A stretch of DNA of 20,323 nt from Pseudomonadota bacterium (GCA_030635485.1 DAOVYS010000018.1:1-20323), one strand, 5' to 3'; counted from the stretch's first letter, positions 7,815 to 15,548 are shown. Notes: generated by a model from the letters alone, not told the origin. Made by a program: numbers and translations.

Positions 7815-8573
7815 GTGGGACGCAGACCTTTGGTTGCAGGAAACTGGAAGATGCACACCACAATCCAAGAGGCCCGAAAACTGGCAGAGGCTGTGGTAAA
7901 GGCAGGAGCGGATGTTATTGATCGGGACATTATGATAGCGCCTCCTTTTACGGCGCTTTCAGCCGTTTTCGAGATTGTGCGGGGTTCACCGTCGGTGCGG
8001 CTTGCGGCCCAGAATATCTGCTGGGCTGAAAAAGGCGCCTTTACCGGTGAGATATCCCCTGTTATGCTCAAAGATGCAGGCTGCAGCATGGCGATTATAG
8101 GTCATTCAGAGAGACGTCATGTGTTTGGTGAAGATGACGCAATGATCAACAAACGCGTACTTGGCGCGTTTGAGTTCGAGCTTGTTCCGGTTTTCTGTAT
8201 TGGTGAGACTCTGGATGAAAGGGAGGCCGGCAAGACCATGGAAATTCTTGAGAATCAGATGCGGTCAGGGTTGGCCGGAGTGACGGCTGATCAGGCCCAA
8301 ACCGTTGTTGTAGCTTATGAGCCGGTCTGGGCCATCGGCACGGGCAAAACGGCCACAGTGGAACAGGCTCAGGAGGTCCACGCATTTCTGCGTGGGCTTC
8401 TAGTTTCCATGTTTGAGAAAAATATTGCCACCCAAATAAGAATATTGTATGGTGGCTCGGTCAATCCTGAGAATGTCGATGCCTTGATGTCCCAGGAAGA
8501 TGTGGACGGGGCTCTGGTCGGCGGGGCATCACTTAAAGCGGAATCTTTTGACCGCATTATCCATTTCCAGTAA
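7815..8573 (+). CDS. tpiA: Triosephosphate isomerase
   Basis: Interconverts dihydroxyacetone phosphate and glyceraldehyde-3-phosphate in the cytosol. 252 residues, the normal length of the TIM barrel. Catalytic residues are all visible: Lys12 in GNWKMH, His97 in IGHSERR and Glu169 in AYEPVWAIGTGKTA, the last including the mobile loop 6; YGGSV (212-216) forms the phosphate-binding loop. The start is GTG at 7815, six bases behind GGAGG (7804-7808). It follows pgk after a 137-base inverted-repeat element and is followed closely by secG. Confidence 0.98.
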   Translation: MGRRPLVAGNWKMHTTIQEARKLAEAVVKAGADVIDRDIMIAPPFTALSAVFEIVRGSPSVRLAAQNICWAEKGAFTGEISPVMLKDAGCSMAIIGHSERRHVFGEDDAMINKRVLGAFEFELVPVFCIGETLDEREAGKTMEILENQMRSGLAGVTADQAQTVVVAYEPVWAIGTGKTATVEQAQEVHAFLRGLLVSMFEKNIATQIRILYGGSVNPENVDALMSQEDVDGALVGGASLKAESFDRIIHFQ

Positions 8574-8630
8574 CACCGTAATTTGATGGAACTGGCTGAT
8601 GACGTAGGAAGTGTATTCGAAAACTTACAA

Positions 8631-9068
8631 ATGACAACAACTATACTTTTAATTATTCATATTGTTGTATGCTTTTTTATGGTCGGCATTGTCCTTTTGC
8701 AGCACGGCAAGGGCGCGGACATGGGAGCGACCTTTGGCGGTTCCGGCAATACCATGTTCGGGACCGAAGGGCCGCTGCCGCTATTAAACAAAATAACAAC
8801 AGGGGCTGCGGTCATATTCATGGTGACCTCGGTTTCACTGGCATATTTTTCAGGGCATAAAGAGTCGGAATCCGTAATGAGTGACATCCAGGCGCCAACG
8901 CCGGTTCCAGTGGAACAACCCGCGGAACAACCGCCGCTTGTCATCCCGTTGCCTGATTCTGAAATAGAAAAGAATGCGGCGGTGCCAACACATGAGGTGA
9001 CACCTTCGGAGTCATCCGATAAGCCGCCTGAGACGACCTCGAAGGTTAATCCTGTGCACGCTGAATAA
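8631..9068 (+). CDS. secG: Preprotein translocase subunit SecG
   Basis: Small membrane subunit of the SecYEG channel. Two hydrophobic helices (about residues 4-24 and 56-73) flank the conserved loop LLQHGKGADMGATFGGSG, typical of SecG. A Pro/Glu/Thr-rich tail of about 65 residues extends beyond the usual end and probably faces the periplasm or remains disordered. The start is uncertain: ATG 8631 matches the family (helix 1 begins at once), while an in-frame ATG at 8586 would add 15 residues; neither has a good ribosome site. secG lies behind tpiA, as in many bacteria, and is followed by tRNA-Leu. Confidence 0.93.
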   Translation: MTTTILLIIHIVVCFFMVGIVLLQHGKGADMGATFGGSGNTMFGTEGPLPLLNKITTGAAVIFMVTSVSLAYFSGHKESESVMSDIQAPTPVPVEQPAEQPPLVIPLPDSEIEKNAAVPTHEVTPSESSDKPPETTSKVNPVHAE

Positions 9069-9098
9069 TTACGTTTTAATATGATAAATAAAAATTTT

Positions 9099-9184
9099 GC
9101 CGAAGTGGTGGAATTGGTAGACACGCTATCTTGAGGGGGTAGTGGGCAAACCCCGTGCCGGTTCGATTCCGGCCTTCGGCACCA
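9099..9184 (+). tRNA. tRNA-Leu(GAG)
   Basis: Full cloverleaf with a long variable arm (class II). Acceptor arms GCCGAAG and CTTCGGC pair over seven bases; the anticodon stem CTATC/GGTAG encloses loop TTGAGGG, giving anticodon GAG; the T-arm is CCGGTTCGATTCCGG; the encoded 3' end is ACCA. The secG-tRNA-Leu order is common in this bacterial group. It lies 30 bases behind secG and may be cut from the same transcript. Confidence 0.97.
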
Positions 9185-9191
9185 TTTTTTT

Positions 9192-9230
9192 AAAAGGATT
9201 GCAACCTGACAGGTTGCAATCCTTTTTTTT
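9192..9230 (+). terminator. Rho-independent terminator after tRNA-Leu
   Basis: A perfect 16-base stem, AAAAGGATTGCAACCT against AGGTTGCAATCCTTTT, with loop GAC, runs into a tract of eight T. It closes the gap-pgk-tpiA-secG-tRNA-Leu unit. The stem is nearly symmetrical with A upstream, so it could also work in the reverse direction, though no minus-strand gene ends here. Confidence 0.9.
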
Positions 9231-9328
9231 GTGCGGTAGGGGGGGAGGCTACTGATATTTCTCTAAAAAAGGACTTTTAAAGCAACAATTAATAGACTAT
9301 TCTATTTATTAATACGTTTGTAAAAATT

Positions 9329-9375
9329 TGCGATTTAGCCAATCTCTGAATCAGAACTTGCGGTGCGATTTAGCC
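9329..9375. repeat. Twin 12-base direct repeat upstream of phoH
   Basis: TGCGATTTAGCC occurs at 9329-9340 and again exactly at 9364-9375, 35 bases start to start, or a little over three helical turns. It lies 75-120 bases ahead of the PhoH start in AT-rich DNA, where a regulator could bind as two sites. No clear -10/-35 pair was found nearby. Confidence 0.5.
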
Positions 9376-9449
9376 GAATATGATTTTGCGCCGACTTAAA
9401 ATTTTCCCTGTCTCGCGGGGTTATACGAAATCCAAAAAATGGTTTGAAA

Positions 9450-10766
9450 ATGAAAAAATATTTTGTAATAGACACAAATGTACTGCTTCACAACTCCGAA
9501 TCGCTTACATCGTTTGCGGATAACATCGTTGTTTTGCCCATGACTGTTATTGAGGAACTTGACAAGTTCAAGTCTCGTAACGACGAATTGGGCAGGAACG
9601 CAAGAAGGGTGATTCGCAACCTGGACAGCCTCAGGAGACAGGGGAATTTGCGTGACGGCGTGGAAATGGAAAACGGAGGGCGTCTTAAGATAGTGATTGA
9701 GCGGGACATTGCGACTGATTCCGGTTTGGATATGAGCGTAGCTGATAACAGGATTTTGGCGGTTGCCGACGCTCTGTTCAAACAAGAGGAAAAGGTCGTT
9801 TTCGTATCAAAGGATATTAATGCAAGACTGAAGGCGGATGCGCTTGGGATTGGAGTTCAGGATTTTGAAAAACAAAAGATCAATTTTGATGAACTCTTCA
9901 GCGGCTACAGGGAGATAGAGGTCCCGGACTCAGTGGTGGAGGATTTTTATCAGAACAAGGAAATAACAATAGAGGAGGCTGCCGACACGGTCCCCAATGA
10001 ATTTGTCCTTCTTGTGAGTGAAGAGAATAAAAAACATACCGCTCTTGCCAAGACAAACAAAGATGGTATCCTTGTTCCTTTAAACAAATATTATGAAAGT
10101 GCGTGGCATATCCGTTCAAAAAGCAAGGAACAACGCATGGCGCTTGAACTGCTTCTGGACCCGGAGGTTCAGGTGGTTACCCTTATCGGACAGGCCGGTA
10201 CCGGAAAGACTCTGCTTGCGTTGGCCGCCGGTCTGGAACAGGTCATCGGCGGAAACAGATATGACAAACTTCTGGTTTCGCGTCCCATTATCCCGCTTGG
10301 AAAGGACCTAGGTTACATGCCTGGAGATAAGGATCAGAAACTCGCACACTGGATGCAGCCGATTTTTGACAACCTTACATTTCTGATGGGAGGAGGCCGG
10401 AACGATAAGGCGGACGAGGAGTCGATCCGTCAGAAGGTCGAAAAGCTGCTGAATAACAATATTGTGGAGATGGAGGCATTGACCTATATTCGCGGCAGGT
10501 CCATTCCGGGCCAATACGTGATTGTCGACGAAGCGCAGAATCTGACCCCGCATGAGGTAAAGACCATTATCAGCCGTGCAGGAGATGGGACCAAGATGAT
10601 CCTGACCGGGGACCCCTGTCAGATTGACAATCCGTACCTCGATTCTTCAAGTAACGGCCTTACATACACTGTGGAAAGGCTGAAGGAACTGCCGATCCAT
10701 GGTCACATAACGTTGAGAAAGAGCGAACGCAGCATTCTGGCCGCGGCAGCGGCTGATTATCTGTAA
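9450..10766 (+). CDS. PhoH family protein: PIN nuclease domain fused to PhoH ATPase
   Basis: 438 residues with two domains. Residues 1 to about 140 form a PIN-type RNase domain (VIDTNVLLH with Asp8, the acidic pair Glu35/Glu36, SVADNRILA with Asp99). Residues about 215-438 form the PhoH P-loop ATPase/helicase domain, with Walker A GQAGTGKT (247-254), Walker B VIVDEAQNLT (Asp360/Glu361) and TGDPCQID. This is the PhoH2 architecture, characterised elsewhere as an RNA helicase coupled to an RNase. I use ATG 9450, because the family begins MKKYFVIDTNVL; a TTG at 9444 is also in frame. No strong ribosome site is present. Its TAA falls in a GTAAGC string, and a full hairpin repeat follows about 25 bases later. 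It is flanked by its own spacers and is probably monocistronic. Confidence 0.93.
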   Translation: MKKYFVIDTNVLLHNSESLTSFADNIVVLPMTVIEELDKFKSRNDELGRNARRVIRNLDSLRRQGNLRDGVEMENGGRLKIVIERDIATDSGLDMSVADNRILAVADALFKQEEKVVFVSKDINARLKADALGIGVQDFEKQKINFDELFSGYREIEVPDSVVEDFYQNKEITIEEAADTVPNEFVLLVSEENKKHTALAKTNKDGILVPLNKYYESAWHIRSKSKEQRMALELLLDPEVQVVTLIGQAGTGKTLLALAAGLEQVIGGNRYDKLLVSRPIIPLGKDLGYMPGDKDQKLAHWMQPIFDNLTFLMGGGRNDKADEESIRQKVEKLLNNNIVEMEALTYIRGRSIPGQYVIVDEAQNLTPHEVKTIISRAGDGTKMILTGDPCQIDNPYLDSSSNGLTYTVERLKELPIHGHITLRKSERSILAAAAADYL

Positions 10767-10791
10767 GCAGAGAGATTGTTGCAGGTTGCGA

Positions 10792-10899
10792 GTAAGCGAT
10801 CACAGGCACCGCATCTGCACGTGATCAGGGCAACCGGCATAGTTAGGCTATAGCCGGTCACCCTGATCACGCACAGCTGCAGCACCTGTGAACGCTTAC
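10792..10899. repeat. Long intergenic palindrome, copy 2 (short subtype)
   Basis: A 108-base near-perfect hairpin behind phoH. The outer arm GTAAGCGATCACAGG pairs with CCTGTGAACGCTTAC (14 of 15), then CGTGATCAGGG pairs with CCCTGATCACG, then ACCGGC with GCCGGT; the tip is ATAGTTAGGCTATA. It lacks the CGAAGTAAATG insert of copies 1 and 3 and is the cleanest copy in the window. Confidence 0.9.
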
Positions 10900-10983
10900 C
10901 GGTGTAGGGGGGGATAGCCGTTGTTTATCTATCTTGCCTCTGTGATCAGTTATGGTTGCGTACTCTTAGACCATTTGACAAGT

Positions 10984-11018
10984 TAGTGTTCATCCAGAAA
11001 TCTTTTATTTCTGGATGG
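10984..11018. repeat. Short hairpin related to the end of the 7655-7791 element
   Basis: TAGTGTTCATCCAGAAAT is followed by CTTTTATTTCTGGATG, forming the hairpin ATCCAGAAAT/ATTTCTGGAT. The reverse complement of the right end of the 7655-7791 element reads TAGTGTCTGTCTAGAAATG and then TTACATTTCTGGACA, so the layout and most bases match. It is probably a solo end of the same family, 32 bases upstream of ahbD, and would sit in the ahbD leader. Confidence 0.5.
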
Positions 11019-11049
11019 GCATGAGATCAAGATATATTGGAGGTTTTTA

Positions 11050-12114
11050 GTGAAATTTGAGCCTAAATGGATTGCCTGGGAAATCACCAGGCGGTGTAAT
11101 TTGAAATGTGTTCACTGTCGTTCCTCCTCAGAGCTGGAAGCCAAGGATCATCCTGATTTTTCGCATGAGGAAGGGCTTAGGATAATTGATGACATCTCTT
11201 CTTACGCATCCCCTGTTGTTGTATTGTCAGGCGGCGAACCCCTGCTACGTGAAGATGTTTTTGAACTTGCAAGGTACGGTACCGACAAGGGACTCCGTAT
11301 GTGTCTGGCTACAAACGGCACTCTGGTGACCGAAGAGACATGCCTTTCGATCAAGGATTCCGGGATCATGATGGTGTCCCTGAGTCTTGACGGGGCCTCG
11401 GCACCAGTGCATGATGATTTCAGAAATCAGCCGGGCGCATTTGACGGGACAATTAATGCGGCTTCATTATTTAAAAAACACGGTATCTCTTTTCTGATAA
11501 ACTCCTCTTTTACAAAGCGGAATGAGACGGAGATTCCCCAAATATACAAACTGGCAAAAGAGATTGGGGCAACCGCCTGGTACCTGTTCATGATCGTGCC
11601 CACAGGGCGTGGTGAGGATATCATGGACGAACTGATTTCCAAGGAGGACTATGAGGATATCCTTAACTGGCATTACGAGATGGAAAAGGAGGAGGATGAT
11701 ATGCTGGTCAGACCGACGTGCGCACCTCAGTATTACCGGATCGTACTTCAGAAGGCAAAAGAGACAGGAGAAAAATTCAAGCGGAGAAGTTTGAAATTTT
11801 CAACCGGCGGTTCCAAGGGGTGTCTGGCCGGCCAGTTGATTTCTCTGATAAATGTGGACGGGGATGTCTTACCCTGCAGCTATTTCCCGAAGTCTGCCGG
11901 GAACATCAGGGAGAAATCCTATAAAGACATCTGGGAGAACTCGACCCTTTTTAAAGAACTGCGAGATTTCAAGCTGTACAAAGGGCGTTGCGGCGTCTGC
12001 GAATATGTAAATGTCTGCGGTGGCTGCCGGGCAAGGGCCTATGCAATTACAGGCGATTACCTGGCGGAAGAACCATTTTGTGCTTATATTCCGGCAAGAT
12101 ACAAGCCGGAATAG
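11050..12114 (+). CDS. ahbD: AhbD-type heme b synthase (radical SAM/SPASM protein)
   Basis: 354 residues. AhbD oxidatively decarboxylates the two propionates of Fe-coproporphyrin III to vinyl groups, giving heme b without oxygen. Seen: WIAWEITRRCNLKCVHC with the cluster cysteines 16, 20 and 23; SGGEPLLRED (60-69); the family-specific AWYLFMIVPTGRG and CAPQYYRI; then SPASM cysteines 258, 276, 314, 317, 323, 326 and 344, ending in CGGCRARAYAITGDYLAEEP, which I recall as characteristic of AhbD. The start is GTG at 11050 behind TTGGAGG (11037-11043). hemE and hemH lie downstream, supporting a heme role. The alternative is the sister family AhbC/NirJ, which I think less likely given the C-terminus. 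A hairpin repeat directly follows the stop. Confidence 0.85.
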   Translation: MKFEPKWIAWEITRRCNLKCVHCRSSSELEAKDHPDFSHEEGLRIIDDISSYASPVVVLSGGEPLLREDVFELARYGTDKGLRMCLATNGTLVTEETCLSIKDSGIMMVSLSLDGASAPVHDDFRNQPGAFDGTINAASLFKKHGISFLINSSFTKRNETEIPQIYKLAKEIGATAWYLFMIVPTGRGEDIMDELISKEDYEDILNWHYEMEKEEDDMLVRPTCAPQYYRIVLQKAKETGEKFKRRSLKFSTGGSKGCLAGQLISLINVDGDVLPCSYFPKSAGNIREKSYKDIWENSTLFKELRDFKLYKGRCGVCEYVNVCGGCRARAYAITGDYLAEEPFCAYIPARYKPE

Positions 12115-12115
12115 T

Positions 12116-12252
12116 GTAAGCGGTCACAGGGTGGCCCAGCTGCACACGTGCAGCGAAGTAAATGCCCTTGGGGTGCTTGCGTCCCGCAATATACAGGGAG
12201 TATAATCGCGGAGCACGATCACGCGCATCTGAATCGCCCTGAGACCGCTTAC
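12116..12252. repeat. Long intergenic palindrome, copy 3 (long subtype)
   Basis: 137 bases between ahbD and hemE. The outer arm GTAAGCGGTCACAGGG pairs with CCCTGAGACCGCTTAC (15 of 16). It carries the nested palindrome CTGCACACGTGCAG followed by CGAAGTAAATGCCCTTGGGG, as in copy 1. The arm change AT to GG in GTAAGCGG is matched on the other side by CCGCTTAC, a compensatory change that argues the stem is under selection or is gene-converted as a unit. Confidence 0.87.
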
Positions 12253-12350
12253 AGTCGAGGGTTTGCGAACCTTTCCTGTTTCCCGTGATTGGTTACGGAA
12301 TAGTTGATGTGTTGCAAGGATTAATGAATAATTTTTCATAAAGGGCGGAT

Positions 12351-13382
12351 ATGAATACAACATTTCTCAAGGCCTGCAGGGGGGAAAAGGTCTCTTATAC
12401 GCCGGTATGGATTATGAGACAGGCGGGCAGATACCTGCCGGATTACCATAAGGTGCGTGATAAGGTCTCTTTTCTTACATTGTGCAAAAGTCCCGACCTT
12501 GCTGCCGAGGTGACTCTTCAGCCGGTTGACATCATAGGTGTTGACGCGGCAATCCTGTTTTCCGACATTCTCATTCCACTTGAGGCCATGGGACTTGAGT
12601 TGGAGTTCAGGGAGAAACAGGGACCGGTTTTTCCCTCTCCGGTCCGCGACAAGGATGCTGTTGACCGCCTTGTGGTGCCGGATCCGGAAGAGAAGCTGGG
12701 TTTTGTTATGGAGACGATCCGTGTTCTGCGAAGGGAATTGGAAAATAAGGTTCCGTTGATAGGTTTTTCCGGGGCTCCGTTCACACTTGCCACTTACGTT
12801 ATTGAGGGAGGTTCTTCCAAGAATTTTTTCCTGACAAAGAAGATGATGTTTTCCGCGCCTGATCTCTACGCGGATTTGTTGAATAAGATCACGGATTGTA
12901 CTATCAGTTATCTGAAGGCCCAGGCGGCGGCCGGGGCTCAGGCGCTCCAGATTTTCGATTCCTGGGCCGGTGCGCTTGCGCCGTGTGATTTTGAATCATT
13001 TGCCCTGCCGTATGTGCAGCGGATCATCAGGGAGATCAAGGAGACCGGTGTTCCGATAATTTATTTTGCCAACAACGGGTCTACCCTGCTCGATCTTGCA
13101 AAGACAAGCGGCGCCGACGTGCTTGGTCTGGACTGGCGCATCAATCTTGATGATGCCGTAAAGCGTCTTGGTCCTGATATATCAGTGCAGGGCAATCTTG
13201 ATCCATGCGCACTCCTTCTGCCGCCCGATAAGCTTGAGAAGAGAGTGTCCAGGATTCTTGAACAGGCAAAGGGCGCGCGCGGTCATATCTTCAATCTGGG
13301 GCACGGAATTCTTCCCGAAACTCCGCCTGAGAATGCCAGATATATGGTGGAAACCGTTCAAAGGTTGAGTCGTGTAGGGTAA
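12351..13382 (+). CDS. hemE: Uroporphyrinogen III decarboxylase
   Basis: Decarboxylates four acetate chains of uroporphyrinogen III to give coproporphyrinogen III; cytosolic, cofactor-free. 343 residues, as usual for HemE. Seen: the signature WIMRQAGRYLP (20-30), the Asp-bearing AAILFSDILIPLEAMG (Asp72), SGAPFTLATYVIEGG, QIFDSWAGALAP, GLDWRI, QGNLDP and the C-terminal FNLGHGILPETPPEN. The last segments distinguish HemE from MtaA-like methyltransferases of the same fold. The ATG at 12351 has only a weak AAGGGCGG ahead of it. It lies between ahbD and hemH in the heme cluster, with a hairpin repeat on each side. Confidence 0.97.
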   Translation: MNTTFLKACRGEKVSYTPVWIMRQAGRYLPDYHKVRDKVSFLTLCKSPDLAAEVTLQPVDIIGVDAAILFSDILIPLEAMGLELEFREKQGPVFPSPVRDKDAVDRLVVPDPEEKLGFVMETIRVLRRELENKVPLIGFSGAPFTLATYVIEGGSSKNFFLTKKMMFSAPDLYADLLNKITDCTISYLKAQAAAGAQALQIFDSWAGALAPCDFESFALPYVQRIIREIKETGVPIIYFANNGSTLLDLAKTSGADVLGLDWRINLDDAVKRLGPDISVQGNLDPCALLLPPDKLEKRVSRILEQAKGARGHIFNLGHGILPETPPENARYMVETVQRLSRVG

Positions 13383-13433
13383 AGATTCGGGTACATGCGA
13401 AAAATTTTAAAAAACCATGGAATGTAAATGTTT

Positions 13434-13520
13434 GGCAGTGCTTCAGGTGCACGTGAGCAGGCTGGAGAACTATAGTTGGCTATGTGAACCAGCTTGATCG
13501 CGTGCAGATGGAGTGCTGCC
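13434..13520. repeat. Long intergenic palindrome, copy 4 (degenerate)
   Basis: An 87-base imperfect inverted repeat. GGCAGTGCTTCAGGTGCACG with TGAGCAGGCTGG pairs with CCAGCTTGATC plus GCGTGCAGATGGAGTGCTGCC. It lacks the GTAAGCG ends but keeps CATCTGCACG/CGTGA-like core bases found in the other copies. It lies in the 5' leader of the HD-domain gene, so it could fold in that mRNA just ahead of the start. Confidence 0.6.
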
Positions 13521-13544
13521 GAATATTTACAGTGTAGGTGGGTG

Positions 13545-14111
13545 ATGATACCTTCTGTAGAAGAGTGTTTCCGGATTATGGACCAATACCGGATGCTGGA
13601 AAACATCAGGGCCCACACCATTGTTGTTGCCGGAATCGCTGAATTGATCGGCAGACGGCTCCGGGATGCGGGCATGAATATATCCATTGAGGTTGTGGTT
13701 GCCGGGGCCATGATGCATGACATCGGCAAAACACCCTGTCTCAACACCAGAGAGCGTCACGATCTGAAGGGAAAGGAGATCTGTTTAAAGCACGGTTTTC
13801 ATGAAATTGCAGCAATAGTGGGAGAGCACGTTATACTGAAGAACGGCGGGCCTTTTACAGATCTTACTGAAAAGGAGCTGGTCTTTTATGCGGACAAGAG
13901 GGTGAATCACGACAAGATTGTCTCGCTTGAGGAACGTATGGCATATGTGCTTGAACGGTATGGTCGGAATGATGATTATTTCCTTCACCTTATTCGGAAA
14001 AATTTTGAGGTTTGTCAGGTTATCGAGAATCGGGTGTTTGAACATCTGGATCAGACGCCCAATGATCTCGCTGAGATGGTTGCACAATTCCCTTCATTGA
14101 CTTTTTCGTAA
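13545..14111 (+). CDS. HD domain phosphohydrolase
   Basis: A 188-residue HD-superfamily protein. The metal-binding set is complete: His24 (IRAHT), His58-Asp59 in AMMHDIGKT, further His in KHGFHEIAAIVGEH, and Asp117 in YADKRV. Small stand-alone HD proteins of this kind hydrolyse nucleotides or other phosphate esters; the substrate is unknown. The open frame reaches back to TTG 13494, but that stretch is part of a hairpin repeat, so I use ATG 13545, preceded by GTAGGTGGG. Position between hemE and hemH suggests co-expression but gives no clear metabolic link. Its stop TAA is the start of a hairpin repeat. Confidence 0.88.
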   Translation: MIPSVEECFRIMDQYRMLENIRAHTIVVAGIAELIGRRLRDAGMNISIEVVVAGAMMHDIGKTPCLNTRERHDLKGKEICLKHGFHEIAAIVGEHVILKNGGPFTDLTEKELVFYADKRVNHDKIVSLEERMAYVLERYGRNDDYFLHLIRKNFEVCQVIENRVFEHLDQTPNDLAEMVAQFPSLTFS

Positions 14112-14215
14112 GCGTTCCCCAGCACCCCATCTGCGCGTGATCAGGGCAAGCGATATAGGGCGGCTATGATCACTCGCCCTGATCACGCGCACCTGGGGCA
14201 CTGGTAAACGCTTAC
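14108..14215. repeat. Long intergenic palindrome, copy 5 (short subtype)
   Basis: A 108-base hairpin, the same length as copy 2. The outer arm GTAAGCGTTCCCCAG pairs with CTGGTAAACGCTTAC (13 of 15), and the inner GCGCGTGATCAGGGC pairs perfectly with GCCCTGATCACGCGC. Bases 14109-14111 are the stop codon of the HD gene. It lies between the HD gene and hemH. Confidence 0.9.
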
Positions 14216-14280
14216 ATGCCGGGGGGTCCCGTAAGTTCGTACCCCTGGTGAATGGTTATACTTTTTCAACATTGTGACAG

Positions 14281-15285
14281 ATGACTATTCCTATGCAAGA
14301 CCATGAAACAGACAATCCTCCGGACTCGCGGACCATCGGCGTGGTTCTTCTGAACCTTGGAGGTCCGGAACGGCTGGAGGATGTTGAGCCGTTTCTGTAC
14401 AACCTCTTTTCCGACAGGCAGATAATCCGCCTGGGTCCCGGCTTTCTCCAGAAACCTATTGCGCGATGGATTGCAAGACGGCGCGCTCCGAAGAGCAGTC
14501 AAGCGTATCGGCTTATCGGCGGCGGTTCACCGCTGGGACGAATTACGACAGAGCAGGGCAGGGCGCTTGAGAAAGCTCTTGCCGTGGCCGGATCGTTTCA
14601 GGTCTTCATGGCCATGCGGTATTGGCATCCCTTTGCCATGGAAACGCTTAAAAAACTGCACAGCCGGGGGATCAGGCGTGTTGTGGCGCTTTCCCTCTAC
14701 CCCCATTATTCCATAGCAACCTCAGGGTCATCAATATGTGATCTGAAAAAGGGAGCATCTTTTTTTCCTGATATTGAAATTATTGAAATTCCTTCCTGGC
14801 CCGACCAGCCTAGTTACGTGGAGTGTCTGGCTGAAAATATCCTTTCCGGAATTGATGAGTTTAATGGAGAGGATGTTCAAGTCGTGTACAGTGCTCACAG
14901 CCTTCCAGTCAAGTTTATCGAGAATGGGGACCCTTACCTGAAGCATTTGGACAAGACCATCATGGCGGTTGAAGAAAAAACGGATAAAAAAGGCAAACTC
15001 TGTTTTCAGAGCCGCAGTGGGCCTGTTAAGTGGCTGTCGCCGTCAACACCCGAGATGTTGGAGGAACTGGCCGGGGCAGGATGCCGGCAGGTCCTGATGG
15101 TGCCGATCAGTTTTGTTTCAGACCATGTGGAGACCCTCTACGATATCGATATGCAGTACAGGGAATTGGCGGAAAGTCTGGGCATGGAACTGAAACGGAC
15201 CCGTTCTTTAAACGTGCAACCCGCCTTTATACGATGCTTAAAGGAACTTGTGTTGGATGCATGTTGTCAAAAGGGTTATAGCTAG
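14281..15285 (+). CDS. hemH: Ferrochelatase
   Basis: Inserts ferrous iron into a porphyrin (protoporphyrin IX or coproporphyrin III). 334 residues. Seen: GVVLLNLGGPE (20-30), LIGGGSPL (78-85), YPHYSIATSGS, catalytic SAHSLP with His206, CFQSRSGPVKWLSPST, and FVSDHVETLYDID with Glu284. No C-terminal membrane anchor and no added cysteine cluster. The start is uncertain: ATG 14281 and ATG 14293 are both in frame, neither with a good ribosome site. The enzyme family cannot be split into protoporphyrin and coproporphyrin types by eye; with ahbD in the cluster, coproporphyrin III is a plausible substrate. Last gene of the heme cluster, followed by a MITE-like element. Confidence 0.96.
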   Translation: MTIPMQDHETDNPPDSRTIGVVLLNLGGPERLEDVEPFLYNLFSDRQIIRLGPGFLQKPIARWIARRRAPKSSQAYRLIGGGSPLGRITTEQGRALEKALAVAGSFQVFMAMRYWHPFAMETLKKLHSRGIRRVVALSLYPHYSIATSGSSICDLKKGASFFPDIEIIEIPSWPDQPSYVECLAENILSGIDEFNGEDVQVVYSAHSLPVKFIENGDPYLKHLDKTIMAVEEKTDKKGKLCFQSRSGPVKWLSPSTPEMLEELAGAGCRQVLMVPISFVSDHVETLYDIDMQYRELAESLGMELKRTRSLNVQPAFIRCLKELVLDACCQKGYS

Positions 15286-15307
15286 TACTTTTTGACATTT
15301 GATTTTT

Positions 15308-15468
15308 AGGGTACCTTGAATAATTGCTATTTTGCCTGATTACTGCGTCACGGCGAAAAGAAAAATGCTCACATATCACTAATATGCGGAGTTTATACCC
15401 GAATGGGTGCTTTTTATTTTCACCGTTCCTTGTCCTCGAACAAAATATCTAATTATTCAAGATACCCT
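15308..15468. repeat. MITE-like inverted-repeat element behind hemH
   Basis: A 161-base element with 18-base terminal inverted repeats, AGGGTACCTTGAATAATT and AATTATTCAAGATACCCT (17 of 18 complementary). Complementarity continues inward: CTATTTTG with CAAAATAT, then CACGGCGAAAAGAAAAATGC with GCTTTTTATTTTCACCGT. The unpaired centre, about 15375-15400, contains CCCGAATGGG. No ORF lies inside. No clear target duplication: only T-rich flanks are shared. Confidence 0.8.
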
Positions 15469-15548
15469 TTATCAATGTCATAGGTTCCGGGTTCAAGGTT
15501 CAAAAGTTCAAGGTTTATTTGATCGGAATTCTTCCCTGTTCAACCCCG

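Noticed and set aside
8657..9124. 155-residue minus-strand ORF across secG and the tRNA-Leu 5' end
   Set aside because: It overlaps secG and runs into tRNA-Leu; the Ser/Gly/Thr-rich stretch is the complement of the secG tail.
13494..13544. N-terminal extension of the HD protein from TTG 13494
   Set aside because: The extension lies within a hairpin repeat and precedes a better start (ATG 13545) with a ribosome site.
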